From: Deltaproteobacteria bacterium
GTDB lineage: Bacteria; BMS3Abin14
Assembly (NCBI GenBank): GCA_013151915.1
Contig: JAADHJ010000041.1
Span: forward strand, 1-61,422
Length of the DNA stretch: 61,422 bases
Reading direction: 5' to 3'
The translations under genes were made by a program, and so were the position numbers. Under the pieces are notes generated by a model that saw only the letters and a program-made list of their open reading frames with translations, searched no databases and was not told the origin of the DNA. Of this stretch, positions 17,882-25,170 are shown one piece after another; the first letter of the stretch is position 1, and every line of letters begins with the position of its first letter.

Positions 17882-18909
17882 TCGGATTCTCCTTTTACCT
17901 CAGGTTCCCGGGGTACAATCTCGTAATGCTCCCTGACCTTCCCTTCGAGCTCCATGGTAACATCAGGATTTTCCTTGAGAAATTTCCGTGTATTTTCCCT
18001 CCCCTGTCCGATACGCTGTTCACCGTAGGAGTACCAGGCGCCGCTCCGACTGACCAGATCCGCATCCAGGGCCATATCCAACAGGGCGCCTTCCTTTGAA
18101 ATCCCCTCTCCATTGATCAGGTCGAATTCGGCCTGGCGGAAGGGCGGGGCCATCTTGTTCTTGACAACTTTCACCCGAACCCTGCTCCCGATGGGAGTGT
18201 CTCCATCCTTCAGTGTGCCGATACGACGTATATCCATTCTGACGGAGGCGTAGAATTTCAGGGCGTTACCCCCGGTGGTCGTCTCCGGGTTGCCGAACAT
18301 TACACCTATCTTCATCCTGATCTGATTGATAAAAACGAGGGCCGTCCTCGTCTTGCTTATGGCCCCTGTGAGCTTTCTCAAGGCCTGGGACATGAGCCGG
18401 GCCTGGAGCCCCATGTGGGAATCACCCATTTCACCCTCTATTTCGGCCCGGGGTACGAGGGCGGCCACCGAGTCGATGACTATGATATCGATGGCCCCGC
18501 TTCGCAGCAGCATCTCGGTAATCTCCAGGGCCTGCTCACCCGTATCGGGCTGCGATATGAGCATGTCGTTGGTTTTGACACCAAGCTTTCGCGCGTAGCC
18601 GATGTCAAGGGCGTGTTCCGCGTCGATAAACGCGGCAACTCCTGAACCCTTCTGGGCCTCAGCAATAAAATGGAGCGTCATGGTGGTTTTCCCCGAGGAT
18701 TCCGGGCCGTATATTTCTGTGACCCTGCCGCGGGGGATGCCACCCACCCCCAGAGCAAGGTCCAGGGGCAAAGCGCCGGAAGATATGACGGGAATGTTCG
18801 GCAGCGGTTCATCCGACCCCAACCGCATTATCGATCCCTTGCCGAATTGCCTTTCTATCTGGCCGACAGCTGCTTCGATCGCTTTTTCTCTATCCTTATT
18901 CTGTGCCAT
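17878..18909 (-). CDS. recA: Recombinase RecA
   Basis: Strand-exchange protein of homologous recombination and SOS co-protease. Core shows Walker [25 protein letters not shown], the L2/DNA-binding region [18 protein letters not shown] and [10 protein letters not shown]. The start is set at 18909: GGAGG lies nine bases before this ATG, whereas the ATG three codons upstream abuts the GGAGG. 343 aa. pilT is coupled downstream; thpR, cinA and pgpA lie upstream on the same strand. Confidence 0.98.
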   Translation of the reverse strand: MAQNKDREKAIEAAVGQIERQFGKGSIMRLGSDEPLPNIPVISSGALPLDLALGVGGIPRGRVTEIYGPESSGKTTMTLHFIAEAQKGSGVAAFIDAEHALDIGYARKLGVKTNDMLISQPDTGEQALEITEMLLRSGAIDIIVIDSVAALVPRAEIEGEMGDSHMGLQARLMSQALRKLTGAISKTRTALVFINQIRMKIGVMFGNPETTTGGNALKFYASVRMDIRRIGTLKDGDTPIGSRVRVKVVKNKMAPPFRQAEFDLINGEGISKEGALLDMALDADLVSRSGAWYSYGEQRIGQGRENTRKFLKENPDVTMELEGKVREHYEIVPREPEVKGESE

Positions 18910-18959
18910 TTTACACATCCTCCAGATGTTCCCGGCCTGGTAGCGCTAATAACCGAGGA

Positions 18960-18989
18960 ATAATAGCAAATTCCATACCATTTTGCCAT
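18960..18989 (-). promoter_or_regulatory. Possible sigma-70 promoter for recA
   Basis: Between thpR and recA the minus strand reads ATGGCA (-35), an 18-base spacer and TATTAT (-10), placing the RNA start about 45 bases upstream of the recA ATG. The -35 match is only moderate. No clear LexA-type dyad was seen, so SOS control is not supported from sequence. Confidence 0.35.
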
Positions 18990-18996
18990 AAAGGGG

Positions 18997-19563
18997 CTAC
19001 GTACCCCCGAGGAAGGGGAAAAACCGTATTACCTCATATTTCGCCCCGCCGGGATCGAGATAACTGCGGTAAAGAGACAGTCCCCTCGACTCCTGTTCCC
19101 CCCAGACACTATCCTGCATATTTCCCACTGCTGAGGCAAGTTGCTTGATATTGATATTTCCCTTGACCCTTCCGACCGTCACATGGGGGCGAAAACCTCT
19201 TCGTTCCCTCTTCCAGCCCATGGCAGCGGCAGCAGCCTCCAGCGAGTCCCAAACCTTTTCCAGGGAACCCGATGGCTCCAGGACACCGGCCCATATGATC
19301 CTCGGATTTGACAGAGTCGGAAATGCTCCCATCCCCGATACCGTGATGGGAAAAGGATAGACGCCGGATGTAATTCTCTCAAGGGTCGACTTCAGGGAAT
19401 CTATCTTTTCGCCGGGGGTTTCGCCCAGAAATTTCAGGGTCAGGTGAATTCCATCAGGTTTTACCCACCTGACGGGAACACGGGTCCTCCTCAGTTCGTC
19501 CACAGCGGCTTTAAGAGCATCCCTGATCTTTTCGTCCAGGGCCAGGGCGACAAACAGCCTCAT
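18997..19563 (-). CDS. thpR: RNA 2',3'-cyclic phosphodiesterase (2'-5' RNA ligase family)
   Basis: Member of the 2H phosphoesterase family: two HxTx motifs, HLTL at about residue 40 and HVTV at about residue 126, frame the active site, and the opening RLFVALALDE is typical. Known homologues open 2',3'-cyclic phosphates on RNA ends. 188 aa is full length. The start overlaps the cinA stop as ATGA; the cinA-thpR-recA order recurs in deltaproteobacteria. Confidence 0.93.
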   Translation of the reverse strand: MRLFVALALDEKIRDALKAAVDELRRTRVPVRWVKPDGIHLTLKFLGETPGEKIDSLKSTLERITSGVYPFPITVSGMGAFPTLSNPRIIWAGVLEPSGSLEKVWDSLEAAAAAMGWKRERRGFRPHVTVGRVKGNINIKQLASAVGNMQDSVWGEQESRGLSLYRSYLDPGGAKYEVIRFFPFLGGT

Positions 19564-20066
19564 GAATCCGTTTTCTCCAAGGCTTCCACCAGAAATTCAA
19601 GAGCTTTGGAGACCGTCAACTCCCTTATCTCTTTCCGGCTGCCGGCAAGAGATAACATTTTCGACTCAAGCCCCTTTGGGGTCTTCACAGCGATATGAAC
19701 CGTACCGGGGGGTTTTTGATCGGAACTTCCCGGGCCGGCCACGCCGGTTATGGACAGACCCACCTGCACCCCTGTTGCGCGAACAACGCCAACGGCCATT
19801 GTGCGTGCGACAGCCTCGCTTACCGCACCCTCCTTATCTATCAGTTCGGACGGAACACCGAGAAGCGCAATCTTCAACTGGTTGGAATAGGCGATCACCC
19901 CACCCGAAAAATATTCGGAGCTTCCAGGCACAGAGGTAATTCTGCTCCCGACCATTCCACCGGTACAGGATTCGGCCACCGCGATACGCCATCGATTCCG
20001 TTTACAGATGGGGCCCAGCTTATTCTCAGGTTCCATGTTTGATAGGGTCGTAAAAAGTCCATCCAT
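19560..20066 (-). CDS. pncC: CinA C-terminal-type nicotinamide-nucleotide amidase
   Basis: Stand-alone CinA/PncC amidase domain, which deamidates nicotinamide mononucleotide in pyridine-nucleotide salvage. Motifs: AESCTGGMVGSRIT, FSGGVIAYSNQLK, GAVSE, and ITGVAGPGS ... PPGTVHIA. Two starts compete: ATG at 20066 inside repeat family 1, preceded by GTGGAG at nine bases and adding MDGLFTTLSN; and ATG at 20036 (MEPENKLG) with no visible ribosome site. The repeat start looks better for initiation, although the domain itself begins after the second. 168 or 158 aa. Confidence 0.9.
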   Translation of the reverse strand: MDGLFTTLSNMEPENKLGPICKRNRWRIAVAESCTGGMVGSRITSVPGSSEYFSGGVIAYSNQLKIALLGVPSELIDKEGAVSEAVARTMAVGVVRATGVQVGLSITGVAGPGSSDQKPPGTVHIAVKTPKGLESKMLSLAGSRKEIRELTVSKALEFLVEALEKTDS

Positions 20067-20126
20067 GGCTTTTTACTCCACGGAAAGTGAAAATGGGCGC
20101 TACGATGACTTTTTACGAAGTCATCA
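20041..20126. repeat. Repeat family 1, copy D (internally deleted)
   Basis: Has both ends but a shortened middle: left end GGGTCGTAAAAAGTCCATCC, right end GATGACTTTTTACGAAGTCATC. The two ends are imperfect inverted repeats sharing TCGTAAAAAGTC. On the minus strand the left end encodes the start MDGLFTTLS of the cinA-type gene. Confidence 0.85.
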
Positions 20127-20147
20127 TAGTTTCCGCCGGTTTTGGCA

Positions 20148-20636
20148 TCAAAGAAACATCCACTCCATGACCCGGAGCGCGCCCCAGGAAAACAGGCCGG
20201 CCATTATGTCATCGGCGACTATACCGTACCCTCCGGGTAGTGTCTCCTCCAGCCACCTCGCGGGTTGAAGTTTTGTTACGTCGAAGAACCTGAAGAGAAG
20301 GAAACCGGCCGCAATGTGGAGAAGATCCGGAGGCGACCCGGCCATGGTGACCAGGTACCCCGCGATTTCGTCGATGACAACCGGTTTGGGATCTTTGGCC
20401 CCCAGGAGAATCTCCATCCTGGATGAGACCGGGATGCCTACAAGAGCAACAGCGATAGCACCCGCCAGAACTCCCGCACCGCCCCACCAGTGCGAGAGAA
20501 AAAGGAAAAGGGGGATGGCGGCAACTGTTCCGGCTGTCCCCGATGCCACCGGAAAATAGCCGGCCCCCAACCCCGTGGATATAATTCGAACAAAAGCGTC
20601 CTTCATCATTGATAGGGTCGTAAAAAGTCCATCCAT
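20148..20636 (-). CDS. pgpA: Phosphatidylglycerophosphatase A
   Basis: Inner-membrane phosphatase converting phosphatidylglycerophosphate to phosphatidylglycerol. Conserved blocks: SGTAGTVAAIPLF, DEIAGYLVTM, FRFFDVTKLQPARWLE and GYGIVADDIMAG, with hydrophobic helices between them. Native-looking starts are the twin ATGs at 20609 and 20606; the ATG at 20636 in repeat copy E is also in frame and would add MDGLFTTLS, but here the sequence upstream is GTTGAG, a weaker ribosome site. 153 to 162 aa. Confidence 0.92.
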   Translation of the reverse strand: MDGLFTTLSMMKDAFVRIISTGLGAGYFPVASGTAGTVAAIPLFLFLSHWWGGAGVLAGAIAVALVGIPVSSRMEILLGAKDPKPVVIDEIAGYLVTMAGSPPDLLHIAAGFLLFRFFDVTKLQPARWLEETLPGGYGIVADDIMAGLFSWGALRVMEWMFL

Positions 20637-20742
20637 GGCTTTTTACTCAACGGAAAGCGAAAAATGTCATTTTCACTCTCCTCACAAATCTTCGATTTGC
20701 GCGCCCCTAAATGGGCGCGTTGATGACTTTTGCAAAGTCATC
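20611..20742. repeat. Repeat family 1, copy E (full length)
   Basis: Best-preserved copy, between pgpA and the RDD gene. In order: GTAAAAAG ... CTTTTTAC hairpin with CCATGG in the loop; GAAAAATG/CATTTTC hairpin; GCGCCC ... GGGCGC hairpin; and the right end GATGACTTTTGCAAAGTCATC, itself a hairpin. About 132 bp. A further partial copy (F) follows six bases later. Confidence 0.9.
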
Positions 20743-20748
20743 TTATTT

Positions 20749-20776
20749 GATAGGGTCGTAAAAAGTCTATCCATGG
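20749..20776. repeat. Repeat family 1, copy F (left end only)
   Basis: Reads GATAGGGTCGTAAAAAGTCT then ATCCATGG, ending close to the 3' end of the RDD gene. On the minus strand it opens a short reading frame MDRLFTTLS that runs into copy E and has no gene-like continuation. Confidence 0.8.
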
Positions 20777-20784
20777 TATTTTGA

Positions 20785-21210
20785 TCAGCGAAGCCTCTCG
20801 ACCACATGGGTGTCGGCAATCCGGTCACCCAGACGTTCTCCTGTCTCGTCCACAAATACGAGCCACATCTCGACGAGGATAAGGGGAATCGCTGCAATGA
20901 CCAGCAGTATCCATCCAAGAATCGGAATGGCGGCGAACAGGAACAGGAGGACAAAAGGAAGGTTGCGGAAGATTGAGGACTTCAGGTCGCACGGGCTGCC
21001 ATCCCTCATGAGCACCTCAAGCCCAAACACCATCTTTCCCAGGCTCTGACCCTTCTGAATGCCATCGGCGACGGCCAGATAGATAAGCCCCAGGATAATT
21101 CCTGCAGGCGGGATAAAAAGAGCGAGGGCCCAGGCAACCAGGAAATCCACCAGCCTGGCCATTACCCTTTTCAGGATGCTCGCCTTGTGCATATCTCCAT
21201 CATACACCAT
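20785..21210 (-). CDS. RDD family membrane protein
   Basis: Small (141 aa) multi-pass membrane protein of the RDD family, named for conserved Arg and Asp residues: RLVDFLVAWALALF in helix 1, GQSLGKMVFGLEV in the loop, RNLPFVLLFLF, and LGDRIADTHVV at the end. Roles of the family are mostly unknown, with ion or small-molecule transport proposed for some. The ATG at 21210 follows GGAGG at nine bases. It lies 37 bases downstream of gpsA in transcription order. Confidence 0.85.
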   Translation of the reverse strand: MVYDGDMHKASILKRVMARLVDFLVAWALALFIPPAGIILGLIYLAVADGIQKGQSLGKMVFGLEVLMRDGSPCDLKSSIFRNLPFVLLFLFAAIPILGWILLVIAAIPLILVEMWLVFVDETGERLGDRIADTHVVERLR

Positions 21211-21247
21211 CGTGGTTCCCCTCCTCCGGGTCAGGATTTTCTTTCAC

Positions 21248-22264
21248 TCAAGAACCCTCCTCCTTGAGGGAGCGGCTCAGAAGGCTCTTTAGAGCGGACC
21301 GGGCGTCTTTACCCTCGTACAGGACCATGAAGACCTCCCTTGCTATGGGCATCTCGACCCCGGTCCTGGCGGCCAGCCCGCGGGCGGACCGTGTCGTCCT
21401 GACTCCCTCGGCGATCATGGGTGACGATCCGATTATCTCATCCAGTGATTCGCCTCGGCCCAGCCTCAGTCCAAGCGTCCTGTTGCGTGAAAGGTCCCCC
21501 GTACAGGTAAGAACCAGGTCCCCGACACCGGCAAGCCCCTGAAAGGTCAAAGGTTCCGCTCCCAAGGCAACGCCAAGACGAGTAATTTCAGCAAGGCCCC
21601 TGGTAATAAGCGCCGCCCTGGCATTGAGCCCCAACTGGAGGCCGTCGCACATGCCCACAGAGATAGCCATGACGTTCTTCAGTGCCCCCGCGATTTCTAC
21701 ACCGATTGGATCCATGTTGGTGTAGAGCCGAAAGGTCTCAGCCGCGAGGACCTCCTGAACTACTGTGTTGTGGCGGCTGTCCATGCCCGCGATGACAGCG
21801 GCGGCGGGCAGCCCCATGGAAACCTCCCTGGCGAAGGTGGGACCCGACAGGGTCACCTTCCTTTTCAAGACTTCCTGTCCCAGGGTGTCGGCAAGAACCC
21901 CGTTCGCCGTCAGGTATGTACCCTCCTCAATTCCCTTCGTTGCATTGACGATTATGGCGTCTACCGGCAGGAAAAACCGCGCTTTATCCCAGACCTCCCT
22001 GATCACATGGGACGGAACAACGGAGAGAACCATCTGTGCGCCGGCCAGGCACTCCTCCAGGCTTGCGGTGGGGATTATCCCGGAAGGCAGCATGATCCCC
22101 GGAAGAAAGACATCGTTCTCCCTTGTCCGGGCCATCCTCCGGGCCAGATCCTCCTCGAATACCCACAGGGAAACCGGTATTTCCAACCGGGCACAGTGGA
22201 CGGCGAGGGCCGTACCCCAGCTGCCGCCCCCGATAACGGCGATTTTCGATGGTCGTTCACCCAT
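21248..22264 (-). CDS. gpsA: Glycerol-3-phosphate dehydrogenase [NAD(P)+]
   Basis: Reduces dihydroxyacetone phosphate to sn-glycerol 3-phosphate for phospholipid synthesis. Rossmann motif AVIGGGSWGTALA, the NATKGIE motif, SGPTFAREV, catalytic region GALKNVMAISVG, and TFQGLAGVGDLVLTC. Full length at 338 aa. Seventeen bases separate it from upstream pfp; together with pgpA nearby it gives a small phospholipid theme. Confidence 0.97.
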   Translation of the reverse strand: MGERPSKIAVIGGGSWGTALAVHCARLEIPVSLWVFEEDLARRMARTRENDVFLPGIMLPSGIIPTASLEECLAGAQMVLSVVPSHVIREVWDKARFFLPVDAIIVNATKGIEEGTYLTANGVLADTLGQEVLKRKVTLSGPTFAREVSMGLPAAAVIAGMDSRHNTVVQEVLAAETFRLYTNMDPIGVEIAGALKNVMAISVGMCDGLQLGLNARAALITRGLAEITRLGVALGAEPLTFQGLAGVGDLVLTCTGDLSRNRTLGLRLGRGESLDEIIGSSPMIAEGVRTTRSARGLAARTGVEMPIAREVFMVLYEGKDARSALKSLLSRSLKEEGS

Positions 22265-22281
22265 GTGATTCTTTTGTCTCT

Positions 22282-23316
22282 TTACCCAAAGAAGATCTCC
22301 GCGATCTTATAGATATTCATATCCACGGTCTTCAGTTTCCTGACCGCGTCTTCGAGACTGACGGAATCGATATGTCCACCCACGAGGGCGGCCATGGTCC
22401 CGAATTTACCCTCATGAACAAGGTCATGGGCCTTGACACCGTAAATGGTAGCCAGGATACGGTCATGGGGTGTCGGGGACCCTCCCCTCTGGACATGCCC
22501 CAATACCGTAACCCTGCTCTCGAATCCGGTCCTGTTTTCAAGTTCTTTGGCGAGGAATTGGCCGATGCCGCCCAGACGCGCGTGACCGAACTCGTCCAGT
22601 TCCTCGGATTGTTTGATAAGACCCTGGTCATTTTTTGAACCCATGTGGGCACCTTCTGCAGCCACAACGATGGAAAAGTTCTTTCCACGCGAATGTCTGG
22701 CCTTGATAACCTCGGCCACCTCGTCGAGATTAAACGGCTTCTCAGGGATCAGGATAACGTCCGCGCCGCCTGCGAGGCCGGAGTATACGGCAATCCATCC
22801 CGCTTGCCTGCCCATCACCTCAACAACCATTACGCGGTCGTGGGATTCGGCGGTGGTGTGCAGCCGGTCTATGGCTTCCGTTGCCACCGTCACCGCCGTA
22901 TCGAAACCAAAGGTAAAATCGGTCCCGGAAAGATCATTATCGATGGTCTTCGGAACACCCACGACAGGCAGACCCATTTTGAACAATTTATTCGCCACGC
23001 CCAGTGTATCATCACCACCTATGGCGATGAGTCCGTCCAGGTTAAACCGCTTGAAGGTAGCAACGACCTTTTCACTGCCGCCATCCTCTTTGAAAGGGTT
23101 GGTACGCGAAGTGTGAAGGATAGTGCCGCCTCGATGTATCAGGCCGGAAACGGAACGCTGGGTCAACTCCTCGTGCTGACCGGTAAGCATCCCCTGCCAG
23201 CCATGGTGAATCCCAAGAATGGCGTCACCTTCCCGAACACCCTTGCGAACTACGGCACGGATGACTGCATTAAGCCCGGGGCAATCCCCGCCTCCCGTCA
23301 GAATTCCAATCCTCAT
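22282..23316 (-). CDS. pfp: 6-phosphofructokinase, PPi-dependent type
   Basis: Phosphorylates fructose 6-phosphate. The phosphoryl-donor site reads GGDDTLG and PKTIDND. In this family, Asp after GGD and Lys in PKTIDND mark pyrophosphate-dependent enzymes, whereas ATP enzymes have Gly at both places. I infer a PPi enzyme, which works reversibly in glycolysis and gluconeogenesis. Substrate motif MGRQAGW is present. Start ATG at 23316, eight bases after GGAGG; an in-frame ATG five codons earlier overlaps the ribosome site. 344 aa. Confidence 0.9.
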   Translation of the reverse strand: MRIGILTGGGDCPGLNAVIRAVVRKGVREGDAILGIHHGWQGMLTGQHEELTQRSVSGLIHRGGTILHTSRTNPFKEDGGSEKVVATFKRFNLDGLIAIGGDDTLGVANKLFKMGLPVVGVPKTIDNDLSGTDFTFGFDTAVTVATEAIDRLHTTAESHDRVMVVEVMGRQAGWIAVYSGLAGGADVILIPEKPFNLDEVAEVIKARHSRGKNFSIVVAAEGAHMGSKNDQGLIKQSEELDEFGHARLGGIGQFLAKELENRTGFESRVTVLGHVQRGGSPTPHDRILATIYGVKAHDLVHEGKFGTMAALVGGHIDSVSLEDAVRKLKTVDMNIYKIAEIFFG

Positions 23317-23395
23317 TGTACTTTCCTCCATCGCCGACAGTGGCCTGAAAAATTATCAGAGGGTTCATTACCTGTCAAACAACCTTTCCAACATT

Positions 23396-23548
23396 GATAG
23401 GGTCGTAAAAAGTCCGTTAATGGCTTTTTACTCCACGGAAAGCGAAAAGTGTCATTTTCACTTTCCTTACAAATAAACAACTTGCGCTGCAAGTTGTTTA
23501 TTTGGGCGCCCATTAGTGGGCGCATTGATGACTTTTTGCGAGTCTGTC
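23396..23548. repeat. Repeat family 1, copy G (longest form)
   Basis: Lies upstream of pfp. It keeps the left end, the CTTTTTAC hairpin (loop CCGTTAATGG, so no minus-strand ATG), the CATTTTC hairpin, an extra palindrome AAATAAACAACTTG ... CAAGTTGTTTATTT absent from the others, the GGGCGCCCATTAGTGGGCGC hairpin, and the right end GATGACTTTTTGCGAGTC. About 153 bp. Confidence 0.85.
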
Positions 23549-23570
23549 AATATTGATCATTATACCTGAG

Positions 23571-23595
23571 TTTCATCCGGTTAATGCGCATCTTA
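23571..23595. repeat. Family 2 module upstream of rsmI
   Basis: TTTCATCCGGTTAATGCGCA followed by TCTTA, a variant of the module GGTTCATCCGG-N-TAATGCGTACCTTA found at 5252, 25087, 32892, 57467 and 57655. The rest of the gap from 23600 to 23833 holds the possible rsmI promoter, a perfect palindrome GAAAAATTTTTC near 23775 and the ribosome site; no gene was seen. Confidence 0.6.
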
Positions 23596-23668
23596 TTGCA
23601 TTATCGCCAATTGGTCCAACCCCGCGGGAGACGGCCCAGTGTCCAGAGGGGAAGAACAGATACGGGGA

Positions 23669-23698
23669 TTGGACATTTTTCTTTCTCTGCTCTATAGG
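23669..23698 (+). promoter_or_regulatory. Possible promoter of rsmI
   Basis: TTGGAC, 18-base pyrimidine-rich spacer, TATAGG. It would give a leader of about 130 bases before the rsmI start. Moderate match only. Confidence 0.35.
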
Positions 23699-23833
23699 TT
23701 GGAGGACTGAACCATCACGATAATGCACATCCATCGTCGATCCATCTCACGCGCAAGCCGTGGACCCGTGGTGAAAAATTTTTCCGCAAGGGCGTGATGC
23801 AACCGCCCGATTTGTTTAGAGGAGGCTCTGAAG

Positions 23834-24667
23834 TTGAAGCCCGGCATCCTTTATGTGGTCGCGACACCCATCGGCAACCTTGATGACATCACCCACCGGG
23901 CAGTCCTGACCCTCCAGTCCATCTCTATTGTTGCAGCCGAGGACACCCGCCGAACACGCAATCTCCTTAATCATCTCGATATCGCAAAACGCCTTGTCAG
24001 CTACCGGGAGGAAAACAGGGAAGCGGCCTCCATAGGGATACTGGAGGCCCTGGAGAATGGCCAATCCGTTGCCCTGGTAACTGATGCCGGCACACCCGGG
24101 CTTTCGGATCCGGGTCACCACCTCGTCAGGGCCGCCCTTGACAGGGGCATTCAGATCGTACCGGTTCCAGGCCCCAACGCCCTGGGAGCCGCCCTTAGTG
24201 TGTCTGGGATGTCCCTTGAGAGATTTATTTTCGAGGGGTTTTTGCCGACGCGCAGCGCGGCCAGGAAAAGGCGGCTCGGGGAACTGGCCTATGCAGGCTA
24301 TCCCCTGGTAATCTATGAGTCACCCCACCGAATCCGGGATACACTGGCCGATATCATGGAGGTCCTGGGCAACCGTGAGGCCATGATCGCCCGCGAGATT
24401 ACCAAAATCTACGAAGAATTCCTGCGCGGATCAGTTAAGAATATTCTCGACATGATGGAGAACCGGAAGATCAAGGGAGAAATCACACTTCTTCTGGCAG
24501 GGGGCGAGGCTCCCCGCCTTCCCATGGATCTGGATAGAGCCATTAATGAGATGAGACAGGCCGGCCTGTCCGCAAAACAGACGGCGGTGATCCTTTCGGA
24601 CCTTGCCGGGGAGAACCGGCGGAAGATCTACAAAAAGGCCTGCGAAGTGAGGAGCAAATATGGATGA
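23834..24667 (+). CDS. rsmI: 16S rRNA (cytidine(1402)-2'-O)-methyltransferase
   Basis: SAM-dependent methylase that 2'-O-methylates C1402 in the ribosomal decoding site. Family motifs: VATPIGNLDDITHRA, AAEDTRRTRNLL, VTDAGTPGLSDPG, VPGPNALGAALS and VIYESPHRI. The start is TTG at 23834, eight bases after GGAGG. 277 aa is full length. Its TGA overlaps the start of a conserved-looking small gene. Confidence 0.96.
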   Translation: MKPGILYVVATPIGNLDDITHRAVLTLQSISIVAAEDTRRTRNLLNHLDIAKRLVSYREENREAASIGILEALENGQSVALVTDAGTPGLSDPGHHLVRAALDRGIQIVPVPGPNALGAALSVSGMSLERFIFEGFLPTRSAARKRRLGELAYAGYPLVIYESPHRIRDTLADIMEVLGNREAMIAREITKIYEEFLRGSVKNILDMMENRKIKGEITLLLAGGEAPRLPMDLDRAINEMRQAGLSAKQTAVILSDLAGENRRKIYKKACEVRSKYG

Positions 24668-24839
24668 AAAACAGATACGGAAGATTATCGAGAAACACAT
24701 GGTTGACGGAAAGCTGTCCTGCGCCGATGCCCATCATATCGCAGATGAGAACAGGATACACCTGACAACCATCGGCAGAATCTGCAACGAAGGAGAGGAG
24801 CAGATTCGGATCACAAAGTGCATGCTGGGGTGTTTTTAA
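24660..24839 (+). CDS. Small Cys/His-containing protein coupled to rsmI
   Basis: A 59-aa reading frame whose ATG overlaps the last codons of rsmI (ATGGATGA). The product starts MDEKQIRKIIEKHM, has a central segment with helix-turn-helix-like spacing (SCADAHHIADENRIHLTTIGR) and ends ITKCMLGCF. I recall small deltaproteobacterial and clostridial proteins with similar HTH-like segments and KxCQLGCF endings, of unknown function; I could not confirm this. Three Cys and two His might bind metal. Codon use and tight coupling argue that it is real. Confidence 0.65.
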   Translation: MDEKQIRKIIEKHMVDGKLSCADAHHIADENRIHLTTIGRICNEGEEQIRITKCMLGCF

Positions 24840-24847
24840 CCTTTGGG

Positions 24848-25145
24848 TCACCCTGGAAATGAGTACCTGGATGAATACCAGATCGGGTAAAAAGATAATT
24901 TAACACAGAGTACACGGGGTTTCACCGGCCGAAGCTTTACGCGAAGGCTGGTGAAACCCTCTTGAAAAAACCCTGTGGCATGACTGTGATAAATCAGCTT
25001 TTGACCTTTTCAGCTCCGCCCGGGATTGCCGCGTCACTCTCGTCTGCCTCGATGCTCCTCGCAATGACAGCAAAATAGTAATATAAGGTACGCATTAACC
25101 GGATGAACCTTTTCTTTAAAACCCTGTGGTGCAGCCTGCAAGCGA
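24848..25145. repeat. Composite repeat region between convergent rsmI and rodA (family 2)
   Basis: No gene seen. From left: AATGAGTACCTGGATGAATACC; TTAACACAGAGTACACGGGG; a hairpin GGGTTTCACC ... GGTGAAACCC (24917-24959) that could serve as a bidirectional terminator; CAGCTTTTGACCTTTTCAGC; GCCCGGGATTGCCGCG ... CTCCTCGCAATGACAG; then AAGGTACGCATTAACCGGAT and a second CCCTGTGG module. Much of 24965-25110 reappears in inverse orientation at 57510-57680. Confidence 0.75.
24917..24959. terminator. Hairpin between convergent genes, possible bidirectional terminator
   Basis: GGGTTTCACC-G-GCC, 15-base loop, GGC-T-GGTGAAACCC: a stem of ten plus three base pairs with one mismatch, located about 80 bases after the small gene downstream of rsmI and about 210 bases after the rodA stop. 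No long T run follows, so termination is only a suggestion. Confidence 0.4.
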
Positions 25146-25170
25146 CTGCACTGTGGTGAAAGAATGGGGT

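Noticed and set aside
18910-18996. LexA box at recA
   Set aside because: No CTGT-N8-ACAG or other clear dyad was found in the intergenic stretch.
23600-23833. RNase P RNA or other large structured RNA upstream of rsmI
   Set aside because: The conserved RNase P core blocks (such as GAGGAAAGTCCGGGC) are absent and the region is too short for rnpB.
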